Origin: Purshia tridentata
Lineage: Eukaryota > Streptophyta > Magnoliopsida > Rosales > Rosaceae
Length of the DNA: 64,000 bases
Reading direction: 5' to 3'
NCBI GenBank assembly: GCA_003254885.1
Contig: QANT01003322.1
Span: 1-64,000 of the forward strand
Shown: piece after piece, positions 1-11,779 of the stretch
Layout: each line of letters opens with the position of its first letter
How positions within the stretch are numbered: the first letter of the stretch is position 1
Notes under the pieces: generated by a model
The model's input: only the letters and a program-made list of their open reading frames with translations
Database searches by the model: none
Told to the model about the DNA's origin: nothing
Position numbers and translations under genes: made by a program

Positions 1-375
1 ATTTTATTTGTAGGATCCTACATTGGAGCCTCCCCTATATATATATATATATATATATATTTGTTTAAGGCAATGATCTATCATCTCTGTCACTATAGCA
101 AGCATTCCTGTCCTCACACTCTTTTTGGGTACATTAAATGGGTTTGAAACCACCACCGACCCTAATCATAATAATTAAACTTCTCATTTTAGAAGCTGGA
201 AATACTAGTTTTTTGGTAAAAAAGTCTGGGTATAATGGGCATTTTAACTGCAGGATCCCTCACAGTGCTCACACACACACACACTTTTCAATCACACCAA
301 ACAAGACTCAGCCCAAGAACCTTGTTTTACCAGAAGAGGATCAATTGATAAAAATGAGTAGCACAGCATATTTAC

Positions 376-609
376 CTGCACAATGTTATCAACGACCTGG
401 GTTGAACGCTTGATGATGTTCTCAGTGATCAAGAAGAGAGAGTCAACATCAAAAGAATCCTCCTCATGAACATGGGTTGCATAGATGAGCTCCAACACTT
501 TGTGGTCAGACATGGTGAACAGGCTGAGAACCTCTTCCTCGATGTGGTGCGCAGTGGTGTTCACTGTTGAGGTGACCTTGCTCACCAAATTGTGTGCTAG
601 GCCCAGCAT
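376..609 (-). CDS. Sieve element occlusion (SEO) protein, first exon only, gene cut by left window edge
   Basis: Exon 1 encodes 78 residues starting MLGLAHN and containing the SEO N-terminal signature FTMSDHKVLELIYATHVHEE, then ends in phase 0 at GTGCAG/GTAAAT (intron from 375 downward). It aligns residue for residue with exon 1 of the complete SEO gene at 15584-18861, which ends at the same codon (IVQ). SEO proteins are the P-proteins of phloem: they form filaments in sieve elements and help plug them after wounding. No match to exon 2 of the paralogue is visible in 1-375, so the rest lies left of the window. A TATA box lies 143-150 bases upstream of the ATG. Both SEO genes are on the same strand, pointing to tandem duplication. 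Whether this copy is intact cannot be judged from one exon. Confidence 0.87.
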
Positions 610-751
610 GGTGAATGTTGATGCTGATGACTAACTAGGACCTCTAGGGTTGGACAAACTTGAAAGGCACAGAATACACCAAAAGGCTCTAAGGGCTTGT
701 ATGGAACTCAGATAGCTGTTAACTCTTGCAGTTCAGTGGCTGCCCAAGTGC

Positions 752-759
752 CTGTATTT
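752..759 (-). promoter_or_regulatory. TATA box of the left-edge SEO gene
   Basis: On the minus strand this reads TATAAATA, 143 bases before the ATG at 609. The complete SEO paralogue has the same octamer at 18953-18960. Upstream flanks of both genes also share phrases (GGATCTGGATTGA / GGGTCTGGATTGA and CACGTGAAT), so the promoters look homologous. Confidence 0.6.
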
Positions 760-1002
760 ATAGCCATCTTCATCTTGTATTGTAGCACATAAGTGTGGCC
801 CAGCTCGATGTAAATTTGCCACCTGTAGGATCTGGATTGAGAGAGATTGCCCTGAAAGGACTAGCAGACTCATCAGGCTTTTTTTATAGGCACGTGAATA
901 TTTAGTACCTTTTCTGTATAAAAGTTTAAATTGATTATTGGTAGTGCCTGCCAATTACTATGGTTCTAAATTATCGGAGTGTTTCAAGTTACCATCACCC
1001 AA

Positions 1003-1172
1003 GTTTAAAATTTGACATTTAATTTAACAAATAAAAAAATTTGACATTTAATTTAACAAAGAGAAAGAGAAAAATAAGAGTTAAATGTCAAATTTTAATT
1101 GCATTCTATGTTACTCAACATAATGACATCAAATTTTAATTACATTCTATGTTACTCAACATGATAATATGA
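1003..1172. repeat. Short tandem and inverted repeats around AAATTTGACATTTAATTTAAC
   Basis: AATTTGACATTTAATTTAAC occurs twice in a row (about 1010-1060). Its inverse GTTAAATGTCAAATTTT follows at about 1080, giving a fold-back. Next comes a second direct repeat of about 43 bp containing GCATTCTATGTTACTCAACAT / ACATTCTATGTTACTCAACAT. Confidence 0.65.
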
Positions 1173-2967
1173 TAAATATCCACACAAATTTTCTTATTAA
1201 TCAAACACTCTTAAATTCTATGAAAGTTGAGAAACAATTAATATTTTTACACATATTTGGTCCTATTGTCATAAAAAAACTTCAGTATATATAGGAAGGG
1301 TGCATGTATCTTATATAATATTTATTTATCGACTGATCTAACAGATAAGGAGAGAGACAAAACACCTATTATCTATAGAAATTAAGTAATTTATGTTTGG
1401 AATGTTTGTTTAAGTTGTACGCTCACAATTTTTACATTGTTAAAAGAGTTGGATGCTCACAATTTCTACAAATTAAAAAAGGGACTGGACTTTCTTGAAG
1501 CCTTGAAGGAGACTAGGAGAGACACAGAGTGTTGTTTGGGAGTGTTAATTTTTGTTTTTTTTGTTTATTTAAAAGTTGGCTAACAATAGCTTCTCGATCA
1601 TTAGGAAAAAATTTCCCCTACAGTTATTATAAGACGAAAGTTCTTGGGCGGTAACAACATCAACATGTGATGATGTGAGACATAGTATATAGTGTTTAAA
1701 ATATATATAAATTATTATATATATGTAGGTGTATAATTATTAATATATACACCTGTTTAGAGAAATCTTATATTAAAAATGTGAAGGTCTAGCTAAATAT
1801 AAGGGTTTTGACTACTGTTTTCATTACCAATTAGTTTTGAGATAGATGTCTAGTTTAATTCCTTCATGGTATTAGAGTAAGTTATTCACGTGATAAACTC
1901 AAACGGCTATACGTGCTCCTACGTCATCCAATATAAATTGTTTATGTGTTAAACTTGAAATAATACCACACATGTAAAGCCAGTTGAGAAAAATCTCATA
2001 TTAAAATTGTGAAGACCTTATTATTAATTTATTAGACTTTTTTTTATTACTAATTAATTTTAAAATAAATACCTAAATTTCTTCGACATTTTAATTTGTA
2101 AGTTAGGTATGAAAATTAAAAATTTTAGTTGGTGAAACTTTACTAGATGCAAAAAGGATCACCACTTAATTATATAGGGGTGCAGGAGATTATTAAAAAA
2201 AGTCTATTTTTAATTAAAGAGGTTGAAACGTGGCTGGTTAAACATAAAATAATCCAAACTTTTACCAACTTATTCAGCTACGTCCAAATAAATTCACATA
2301 AATGAGACATCACGTAGATATTGACAGTGATATTCAGTGATTCACGTTATTCAATTGATGTGTACGGGGCAAATGCCAAATGGGAACGCAACACCACCTT
2401 ACACCATAGGCAGTGCCCAAAGGCTAAAAGTAGATTCCAAAATAAAAGACAAGAGACTATTGGAAGAGCTCTATCGATCTTGATGAAGATAAGAAAGGAG
2501 AGGAGAAATTCAAGCACTTGAATAATTTCGACTGTGACAGAATATGTGATGACCAGCAGAGATGATGTAACCAGCTACTATGTACGATACGAACTATAAT
2601 TACAAGCAAATTGAAAGAGAAGAATATTAGGCCTGATTTGCTTTGCCAAATAGAATGTATACAAAATAAAACACTTTCAGGTCAATTTGTGTGGTTGATA
2701 ATATTTGAAATATTGCTCCCAAATATCTTTTTATTATTTTGTTTTATTACAAAGAAAGATGATTTTTTAAACTCGTGTGTAAATGGAGTTTTTGTTTAAA
2801 CTATCAATTTTTCAAATATTAAATCTAGCCTTAATTTTCAAGAGTGATAATTTTTTAAGAATAATCTAAAAAATGAATATTTTTTATTTGAACCTACAAT
2901 GTAAAACCAAATAATTTTTATCGATTAATATGAAATTAACACTCCATTCAAGAAACGTAAACTTATT

Positions 2968-3071
2968 GCGTGATGATATGGTTGTTTAATAAAAGGTAGT
3001 GGGCATTAAATATATTACTGCGTGATGATATGATTGTTTAATAAAAGGTGGTGGGCATTAAATATTGATTT
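2968..3071. repeat. Tandem duplication, 52-bp unit, two copies
   Basis: The units start GCGTGATGATATG at 2968 and again at 3020 and run through TTTAATAAAAGGT and GTGGGCATTAAATAT. They differ at only a few positions. No coding potential. Confidence 0.8.
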
Positions 3072-3172
3072 TGCTTTATTTCTATTGGTTGTATGATGTA
3101 TCTGCAATACATATTCAATGTTTTCAGTGGTAGATAAATGCAATCTGAATGAACCCAGAAAGCCATAAACCC

Positions 3173-3213
3173 CAAAAAAAAAAAAAAAAAAAANAAAAAA
3201 AAAAAAAAAAAAA
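3173..3213. repeat. Poly-A tract interrupted by a single N
   Basis: About 40 adenines with N at 3194. The N probably marks an unresolved homopolymer length rather than a known gap size. No retroelement body or target duplication was recognised around it. Confidence 0.8.
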
Positions 3214-6200
3214 GGGAAAAATTGCTTTTCAGCATTGCTATGCTGATTGCTGAAAAACCTACGAAATTTACGACGAATGTGAAATTTGATCATACCAGCG
3301 GTCATATAGATCCTCTTCATATGTGTTTTATGAAGTTATGAGAGAATTTAAGTACCTAATAAATTAGATTGTGATAAAATAAATGTGTATATAGTTATAT
3401 TGTCAATAAGAAAATAATGTAATAAATATTGATTGGGTCTCTCTACTTAAGATATTAAGCGTGGTATCATATCGGTAACATATATAGTTTAAAAGATCGA
3501 TGAATCATTTGTTCACATTCAAGACTCATCTAACCGATGCTCTCTTTTAGAGCCAGTGTTGTTCTAGTGGTATAGGTTCTTTTTTTGGGTTTTGGTCCTT
3601 CAGGTACCCGAAAAAAAAATAAAAATGGTATCATGCGAAGAGGAATGTTGAGTGTCTAATAATGTGCTAAGTGTCTAATAATGTAATAAACATTCATGGG
3701 TTTCTCCAAGACTCCACCTATAAATATTTGAGATGAAAAATTCAATATATATATAGAATATGGAGAAATTCTTAAATAGCCCTAGAATATGTGTTAAATA
3801 TACACCGAACTCTTCGTGTGACTATGTTCACATCATGCAAACGCAATAGATTGAGCAATAGCTAGCTCATGATAAAGAAAAATCATTTGGTACTTATTTG
3901 TTAAATTATGGGTGTTTTCTCTGTTCTTCTTAAAACATTTTATTTCAATCTCGACTTCAAATTAGAATATAGGCTATATAGTTCTCCTGTTAGAACATCC
4001 ACATAAAAAGTAGCCTCATGTGTTAGATAAGTTTAGGGTGCTTATTGTCCCAATTATTAATTTTAAATATTTTGTTTCCCAATTTACATGACATCAATTC
4101 ATTTGACAATGTTTTTCTTTTACTTTGTTAATATGTTTTCAGTTTAATGCATAAATCCTATATTATTATAATTAATTTAATTTTGTGTAAATGCCATATT
4201 TATAATAATTGTGGTAACTAGCTTTGTCAAACTCATTATAAAATCGACTTCTACCATGCGGATTTATAGACTCTATAAAACTCTATAGAACTCTAAATTT
4301 TATAAAAATCTACAACTTGAAAAAAGTCTATAAAAATCTATAAAATCTATATAAATTTATAAAGTCTTTATTTTCTAGCAAATTTAGTCATCTACTATTT
4401 GCAGCTTTGATATGTCTCTCATTCACAGAATGAGCCACTAGATCACCCTTATTAATATCATGACCGTCTAATTTTCATCCGTTAGTGATAATTCGTAAGA
4501 TTAGTAATGAGTATTATTAACGGTATTACGGTCATTAAAATGAGTATTACCAATGCTTAAAGAACGGTAATAATTTTTTCTCTGAAGATGCTGAGACATA
4601 TTTTTTTTGGCAGAGATCACCGTCGAATATTTATGTGTTTTGATCAAGAGAGATCACTGTCGAATTTGATTATCCCTATCCTATGAATGCCATATTTATT
4701 TAGAGCACGTTGGTATCACCGTATTAGAAACCACCACATGTATAGATAAGTCTTAACAAAAATTTGTAATTGAGTATTTGAAATGATTGTTCACATCTCT
4801 GTTTCACTTTTTTATATAAATTTTATACTCTCTTGGCCTAAAAAATAAATTTTATACTCATTTCTCGGCTCCCTTATGTACACGTTGCGCAATCAATTTC
4901 GTGTGACTATGTGAGAGACAAAGAACAACTTTAAATTTTGTTGATTCTCTCTCCAGATAACTTTCTTAATTGGAATCCAATAATTAATTAATTTAAAAGA
5001 AAGTAAAAAAGGAAAAGCCCTTGCTTTGACTTGAGAAAGGAAACGTGCAATGGAAAACTGGAAAAGGTTAAAAAGACATAATGTGGTGGCCCGATTTTGT
5101 CCACACGATCAAAAGAGATGAGTAGATTGACGATGTTTGTCCCCTCGTGTTGCACATGCCTCAGTAAAGGGTTTGAAGCTGGGACCGTTGCAGTTAAATA
5201 ATTAAGAATTGTGGACCAAAACAAAAAGCAAAAACATCGTCAGCTTTTGCAGTTTTTCCGACCATTAGCGCGTTTGTTAATTTAAAGTGACAATGTCTTA
5301 CGTGGATTTAAAATAGCAACTTTTATAAAACTGTGTTAAATAAATGATTTTATTGAAAATATTTTATTATTTATTTATTTGATTAAAATTAATAAAAAAT
5401 ATATTTTGATTTATCTAATTTTTTATAATAATAATTTATAAATAGAGATATAAAAAATAGATAAGTCAAATTTTTGCAAAAATAATTGAAATGTACTTAT
5501 ATATATTTTTCTTACATATTTGATTATTTTTCATTTTGTGGGCTGATGCATTTCTTTATATTTATATAAGATGAATATTATTTTAAATTATTTTTAATTA
5601 TAAAACATAAAATTAGAGAATCTTGAATACTTTAATTAAATATATCCTAACGACTTTTTTATTATAATTTTGACACTTCTACAACTCCAGATATTAAAAG
5701 ACTATTTGTACGTTCGTTTTCTTATATATCAAATAAAGTAATTGAAATTTCATTCACATATTATTTATTTATTTTATATATTATATGTAGGTGGGCTAAA
5801 TAATAAATAAATTAAATTAAATACTAAAAAAGAAAACAATTTAGAGAATTCATTGAGATTCTAAAATTTTGAAGATACTTTTTCGGATGAGCTGAGCTAA
5901 TAGGATGAAACTAAAAGAGTTCTGCATTATGAACTATGCACCGCACACATAACTTAGATGGGCTCTAGAAAGAAACATAGGAGGAAATGAAGAAATAAAA
6001 AAAATATGAAAAATAAAAATATATATTAAGGAAATGAAAGGGGATCATATTATATTTGTACTGTATATGAATCTAAGATTAATTTTGGCTATTCCCACCC
6101 TTCAACTCCCCTAGACTATACTTTTTGGTCTTTCAACTAACTAATTTATCTTTTCGAATATGTACGAAGTATTAACATTCTTTTTGAACGAGAGGAAACA

Positions 6201-6470
6201 CAAACAAATAAAAAAGAATAGGAAAAAAAATTGAATTCTAGAACAGATTCAAAATTTAATAAATTCTATTTTTTAGATCTTAGCCCAAAAAATTAGTAGC
6301 CATTTTTCCACTAAAAATTAACTTTTTCTTTTAATTTTAAAAATTCAACCATCGAATAGCATTTGATTTCTCATAAGAAGTGCTCAAATTTTCTTATACT
6401 TGAATTTTGTCGAGTCATACTCAAAGGGTACTTGAGGGTTAGATTTCTAAGACTACAAAAAAAAAAAAAA

Positions 6471-7012
6471 GTCTTTAAATAATATATAATATGAATAATT
6501 TTCTAGATTTCCTTTAGTTTAGTGCCTAACCTTTTGAATATTCTTAAAATTTTTTATAAAAAATACTATTTTCAAATTAAAGAATGGATAAAAGGGGGAA
6601 TATTTGAAAACTAACCCATGTTTACATGTATTTAACATGTTTAACAATTTTTTGGGCATTAAAATATAACCATCAAATAGCGTTTGGACTAGCCTTGGCA
6701 AGACTTCAAACACTTACTCAAAAAAAAAAAAAGTCTTTAAATAATATATAATATGACTAATTTTCTAGATTTGCTTTCAATTTAGTGCCAAGATTTTGAA
6801 TATTCTTAAATTTTTTAATAAAAATTACTATTTTCAAAAGAGTGGATAAAAGTGAAATTTTTTGAAATTTAACCCATGTTTACATGTATTTAAGATGTTT
6901 AACAATTCCTGGCCAAAAAAAAAAAAGATGTTTAACAATTTTTTAAGCATTAAAATATAAAATCAAATAGTGTTTGCATTAGCCTTGGCGAGACTTCAAA
7001 CACTACTCAAAC
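6471..7012. repeat. Diverged tandem duplication, about 262-bp period
   Basis: Both units begin with GTCTTTAAATAATATATAAT (6471 and 6733). They share TTTCTAGATTT, TTTAGTGCC, a stretch ending CCCATGTTTACATGTATTTAA, and end near GACTTCAAACACT. The second unit carries an extra A-rich insertion near 6915. The phrase GAAAACTAACC also occurs, in inverse, near 8250 and 45075, so the unit probably belongs to a dispersed repeat family. Confidence 0.75.
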
Positions 7013-8734
7013 ATAGTGAATCCTTGTGCTACTCCAACTCATTAAACTAATTCCATTAATTTCTCAAGCACTTTCTCGATCATTAATATGGATCTGACAA
7101 ATCACATTTTTTTTCCAGTTTTTTTGGACTTACTTGTTTAGTGCCAACATAAATAGAAGAACCCTTCTTCAGTCTGTAATTATCTGCAATTACTCGATAC
7201 CAGACAAATTAACCAACATCATTTCGTTGAATTGTTTCGTTCATGGACCTACCACCACTATCTAGCTGCATTAATAAGCAATATTATTTCTATATATGAA
7301 TGATAGTGGACCCCCTACCTAATAATGTGTGACAAGCCCTTGTAATACATAGATTAAAAACTGTTTAACAATAAGACAGACGAATAAAAGAACAGTAATT
7401 AAATAATAAAAAAGATACGTGTCAAAAATTGAATTAACCATCATGTACAAATGATCTAAAATTAAAAAAAAAAAATCGTTAAAAGTATAAGTGTGACACG
7501 CTAAATATTAAAATATAAACTTTAAATCATCAAGACACCATATGATAAGCTTTCAACTTATAATAAGTTATCTTTTGCCATCAAACTTGAAAACGTACTA
7601 ACCCGTTAAAAAGTATTGCTGCAAGGGACACGCATTTGACATAATTCATGTAAAAAAAAATGCTAATGTTTGCAAAAAATTAGTTTTACTTTTGGATGCT
7701 ATAGTTGTAAACCACTCATAAATGTGTTATTTTCGTCTATTTTCTATTCTTTTCTTCTTCTTTTTTCTCAAGCTCCAATATATATTTGCGGTTGTGGCCT
7801 TGTGGCGCGGCTTGTTCTGAAATGTGCTCCAAGCCTCCCATCGGACCAATCCTTGTGGTTAATAGTGAACTTTTTAATTGGATTAAAGATAAAGGTTAAA
7901 ACTTAAAAAGTGCAATTCTTACACTAACGACTTAAATAGGCACGTGAAACCAAAAAACGAAGATATTAATAGATGAAGAGAAATTAACAAAATTTAATTA
8001 AATATTTTTCAACTTTTTTTTGTAAGTTTTAGAAATTTGACCTTAGAGATGTGTTCGAGATCTACTCAAGAAGTGCTTGAGTTTTACTAAAAAAGTACTT
8101 GATATGGTTCAAGCACTAATTTAAAAGAGTTCAAGCACTTATCGAGGGAAAGTTTGAGCACTAATTAACAGTTAAAATTTTAAAACTTAATAAAAATAAG
8201 TTAAAAGGTATTTAATAAAAAACAAAAAAGTATTAGTTTTCAAAAAATTTCATTAATCAAAAGGCTCCAATCTTTGATGGTTTTTTTTTTCCCCTTTTTA
8301 AAGGAGTATAGAGCTTGTGTTGGCGGGATCATGTTAGAAAAAACCTCAGTTGTATTAATATTTTCTTAATTTAAACACTTGAAAAAATTGTTACTTAAGG
8401 AAATATCCCTCTGAATATAGACAATATGTAATGCAATAATTAATAAGCATGTGATGATATAAATTAAAGTTGGAAACATACTCTCAATTAATTGTTCATC
8501 AGTCATCATCATGGGGCTTACTGCTTAGAGACCTTTTACTTTTTTAGAGACTTCTTCCCCCTTCTGCCACCATGTCTAGGAAAAACAGGCCATGGAAGCA
8601 GCAAGAACAAAAAAAGAAAAGAAAAGGTAATAAAGAAGTTCACGTGTTGCACATGGGCAAATATATTTATTAGAGGATGCAATGTACACATTTTTGGCTT
8701 CTCTCCTTATGACAGTCTCGTTAAAGAGGAGTGT

Positions 8735-8737
<3 letters not shown>

Positions 8738-8780
<43 letters not shown>

Positions 8781-8790
8781 NTTTTTTTTA
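8738..8790. repeat. Poly-T tract interrupted by a single N
   Basis: About 50 thymines with N at 8781. As with the other homopolymers in this window, the N most likely reflects unresolved length. Confidence 0.8.
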
Positions 8791-11779
8791 GGAAGAGAGC
8801 AATGTATAAATCAAAAGAAGCAGATGATGTGATTTAGGGTCTTCTTATGGACAATTTTTGGGTCACACTTAAGGGGTACATGGAGGTCACTTCACTCTCT
8901 AAAAATATTTATTCAATTGTGCAGGTTCAGAATCAAAACCGTTCATTTTTAATTGAAGAGAATCAAACATAATCCTTTTTAATCTTAACTCATTACTCCA
9001 CTCATTCTTTTTAGTGTATGAAAAATTTAACACGAAACCAAGCACTTTTCGTCAAAATCTTAAAAATTTCGAGATCAACTCACACTATGACAAACTTTCT
9101 AGAAATTTCGAATTTGAAAAAAAACAAATATTTTTTTTTAAAATTTTTTTTCATGTCCCCATCCTCTCTTCACCCTCACTTTCTCTCTCTCCTTCCCGAT
9201 TTATCTCCTTTCTTTTTCCCTTCATGCAAACATGACGGAACCACCATCATCGGCCAATTCTCGACCACCCAAGGCCACCAATGTGACCCCTAGCCGCTGG
9301 CCATCCTCCCCCAAGCTACCTTAACACAGGCCAATCTCCCCTACGTCCAAGATCATCTTGTAAAGCCTTCATTTGTTGCTGGCTTGTTTCGTCGATTCTA
9401 GCCACCTCCGGCCTCCGGTCACAAAAATTCTTAATGGGGTTTTCTCCCCTCATCATGGGCTTTCATTCCTTTAAGGTTTTGTTTTTCAATTTTTTAGAAT
9501 TTGTGAAATTGATATTTTAGGGATTTATAATCATTTCAAATCTAGCTTTAATTAAGCACAATTGAGTTGCTTTCCTTCAATTGGAATGTCATATGAATTT
9601 GAGCTTGAGTTTGAGTTGAATTTGAAATTTTCCGACAAACTATAGCTGCTGCCATTCAAAATTTTCATAATTTGATAATAATTATTTTTACCTAATTTTT
9701 GTCGAAATTGAAATTTCATCAAAATTTGCCTCAGCCGTATAGACTGTAATTTATAGATGGTGAGATATAAGAGAAGATGGTCCTTTCTCTAAAGTCTCTA
9801 TGCATGGATAATCGTGTAAAAAGGTTATTGCTGCTTTGACATTGTAGCACTTGTGGGTTACAGTGTGGATGTTGCATATCTGATCATGAAAGTGGCCCCA
9901 CCGGATTTGAGCTCAAATAATGCCATCTACTTTATTTATATATATCTTATGGGATTCGTCCTCCACCTCTCGTGCCACACAACTGTCTATAAAAATCCAG
10001 AACGTGGCATTTTTTGCTTTCATCTTTTCTCTCTCAACTCATAATGTTGGTTCCAAATTCCAGTTAAGTTGTTCTTTCTCTGACCCCCACATTGGAGGTC
10101 AAGAATTTCCCACAGCCAAATTGAAAACTGTCCATTATATAAAAAGTCATCGACCCTCAACATTAGCAGATTAAGATCCCTTCATTCTTTCTAAACCAAA
10201 GCCCATGTAACACGTGTGTAATCTTTTTTTTTTCGTTAGTGAAATAAATTGTAAGCAGCTCAATCAACTGAGCTCTAACTGTATGATATTGGGTCTTGTG
10301 TTTTTATTTTTGAATTTATTCTGAAATAAATTAATAAGTAAAACTTTTTGTATGAATTAGGGTTGGTCTATTTAGTCGAAGTCAAAATTCCCTATATACA
10401 TTCAGGTTTCTCTCCTCCTCTGTAATAAAAATAAAAAACAATAAAACTTTTGTAGATCAATGACACTGAACATTAGTAATCTCTTGTGGGTAGTGTTGTA
10501 GCTAGTAGTGTGATGGAGAAAACAAATATACATGCATACAACAACATACATACATATATGCACTTGGTCAAAAATCAGAGTTAACTATGAGATACAATTT
10601 TTTATTTTGGTCAAACAATTATTAGATACTTTATATTATCTTATAAGGTTTTGTTTTTCCTTTTCAACGGCGAGTTCAATGTGGTGAGCTCAATCATCAT
10701 CATTTTGGTCTAAATGTCTAATGATATTAGTCTCTATTTCATTGGATTAGGTTCTAAGTTTAAATTCTACTAATACAAATTTGGTGGCTTAATTGTGGAA
10801 AAACAATTTATGAGTTTGTAATGTCCGAGATAAGAAAGTAGAGCTGCACTTACGGTTTAACTCAAAAGATATATATGATATTTGCATTGAAAAATATAGC
10901 TCTTGTGAGATACGATTACAGGGCCTCTTTTAGAGATTTTAGCCCCACTAGTTCAATAAAGAAAAAGGCCTCAGTTGTAGAATTTTAAGCAACTTAATTG
11001 AGCTTTCTTTCTATTTAAGCTATACAAATAGGCGAATTCTAGTTTATTAAATATGTTATTTAGTTTTGGATTGTATAAATTAATATATTAGTTGTAAACA
11101 ACTTATATGATTAGATCAAATTCTAAAATGTTGTTTAGAGAGAAAAAAACAACATCTTCTCGCTCTCAACTTCAAAGTATTTATTTGGGTTTATTATGTT
11201 GTTGCTCACTCACTCGATCCCATATTCTTCTTCTTCTTACAAGTTACATGCAAAATTATAAGCAAGTCAGATCGCAATTATATAAACAAGAAATGCTTTT
11301 CATTGATAAATTACGTACAATTCAAGATTATTTTTTCTCTTGGCACGTGATTGATAACAATAACAATAATTCAAGATTATACACAAAATGGAATATTGAT
11401 CACCACTAACAAACTCCAGCTCATCAATAATTGATCGACTTCTAATTAGTTATCTGCAGTTAATTACTATAAACTGAAATCAGTTAACAACTTAATCACC
11501 AACTCCTTTCTGTTTGAGTGTTTGTCTTTGAACCTAAGCCTTCAATAACCTGGCTGCCAGTCGACCTTCTAGTACTTTGACAAGAATTGTGCACCCCGAC
11601 AACATCTTTTACCAGCTCAACGGCCATTAATTTTCAATCTGTTTCTGCGATCTTATTAATATTCAATTCCATTTTCAATTTGTTGAATATATGATTCATA
11701 ATTAAGGTTAATAATTAGGATCAGGACCAGACCTAATATTGAGGATTATGGCATCAAGGTACGTACGTAGGTGATCGAA

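Larger units (their letters stand above)
610..11779. other. 11-kb AT-rich spacer between the SEO exon and the CHX gene
   Basis: No convincing gene was found. Open frames here are short, low complexity and lack recognisable domains. The stretch holds small tandem and inverted repeats (about 1000-1170, 2968-3071, 6471-7012), a TCTATAAAA-rich simple tract (about 4262-4372), two long homopolymers each with one N, and pieces of dispersed repeats (about 1750-2060 and 7980-8260). Around 9975-10060 there is a promoter-like stretch, TATAAAAATCC followed by a CT-rich leader, but no gene body follows. Confidence 0.6.

Noticed and set aside
138-413. Open frame of 91 codons on the plus strand
   Set aside because: It overlaps the SEO exon 1 antisense and intron 1, has no domain, and the SEO frame on the other strand is well supported.
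2968-3071. Possible CRISPR-like direct repeats
   Set aside because: Only two adjacent units without spacers, in a plant genome; it is a simple tandem duplication.
8492-8791. Open frame of 99 codons running into the poly-T tract
   Set aside because: It ends as a run of phenylalanines coded by the homopolymer, with no domain or splice context.
9014-9293. Two overlapping short frames near a CT-rich stretch
   Set aside because: They are low complexity, overlap each other, and match no family I recognise.
11107-11409. 100-codon frame upstream of the CHX gene
   Set aside because: It is serine/leucine-rich chance sequence with an asparagine run and no domain. It has no splice link to CHX exon 1, which is preceded by an in-frame stop.
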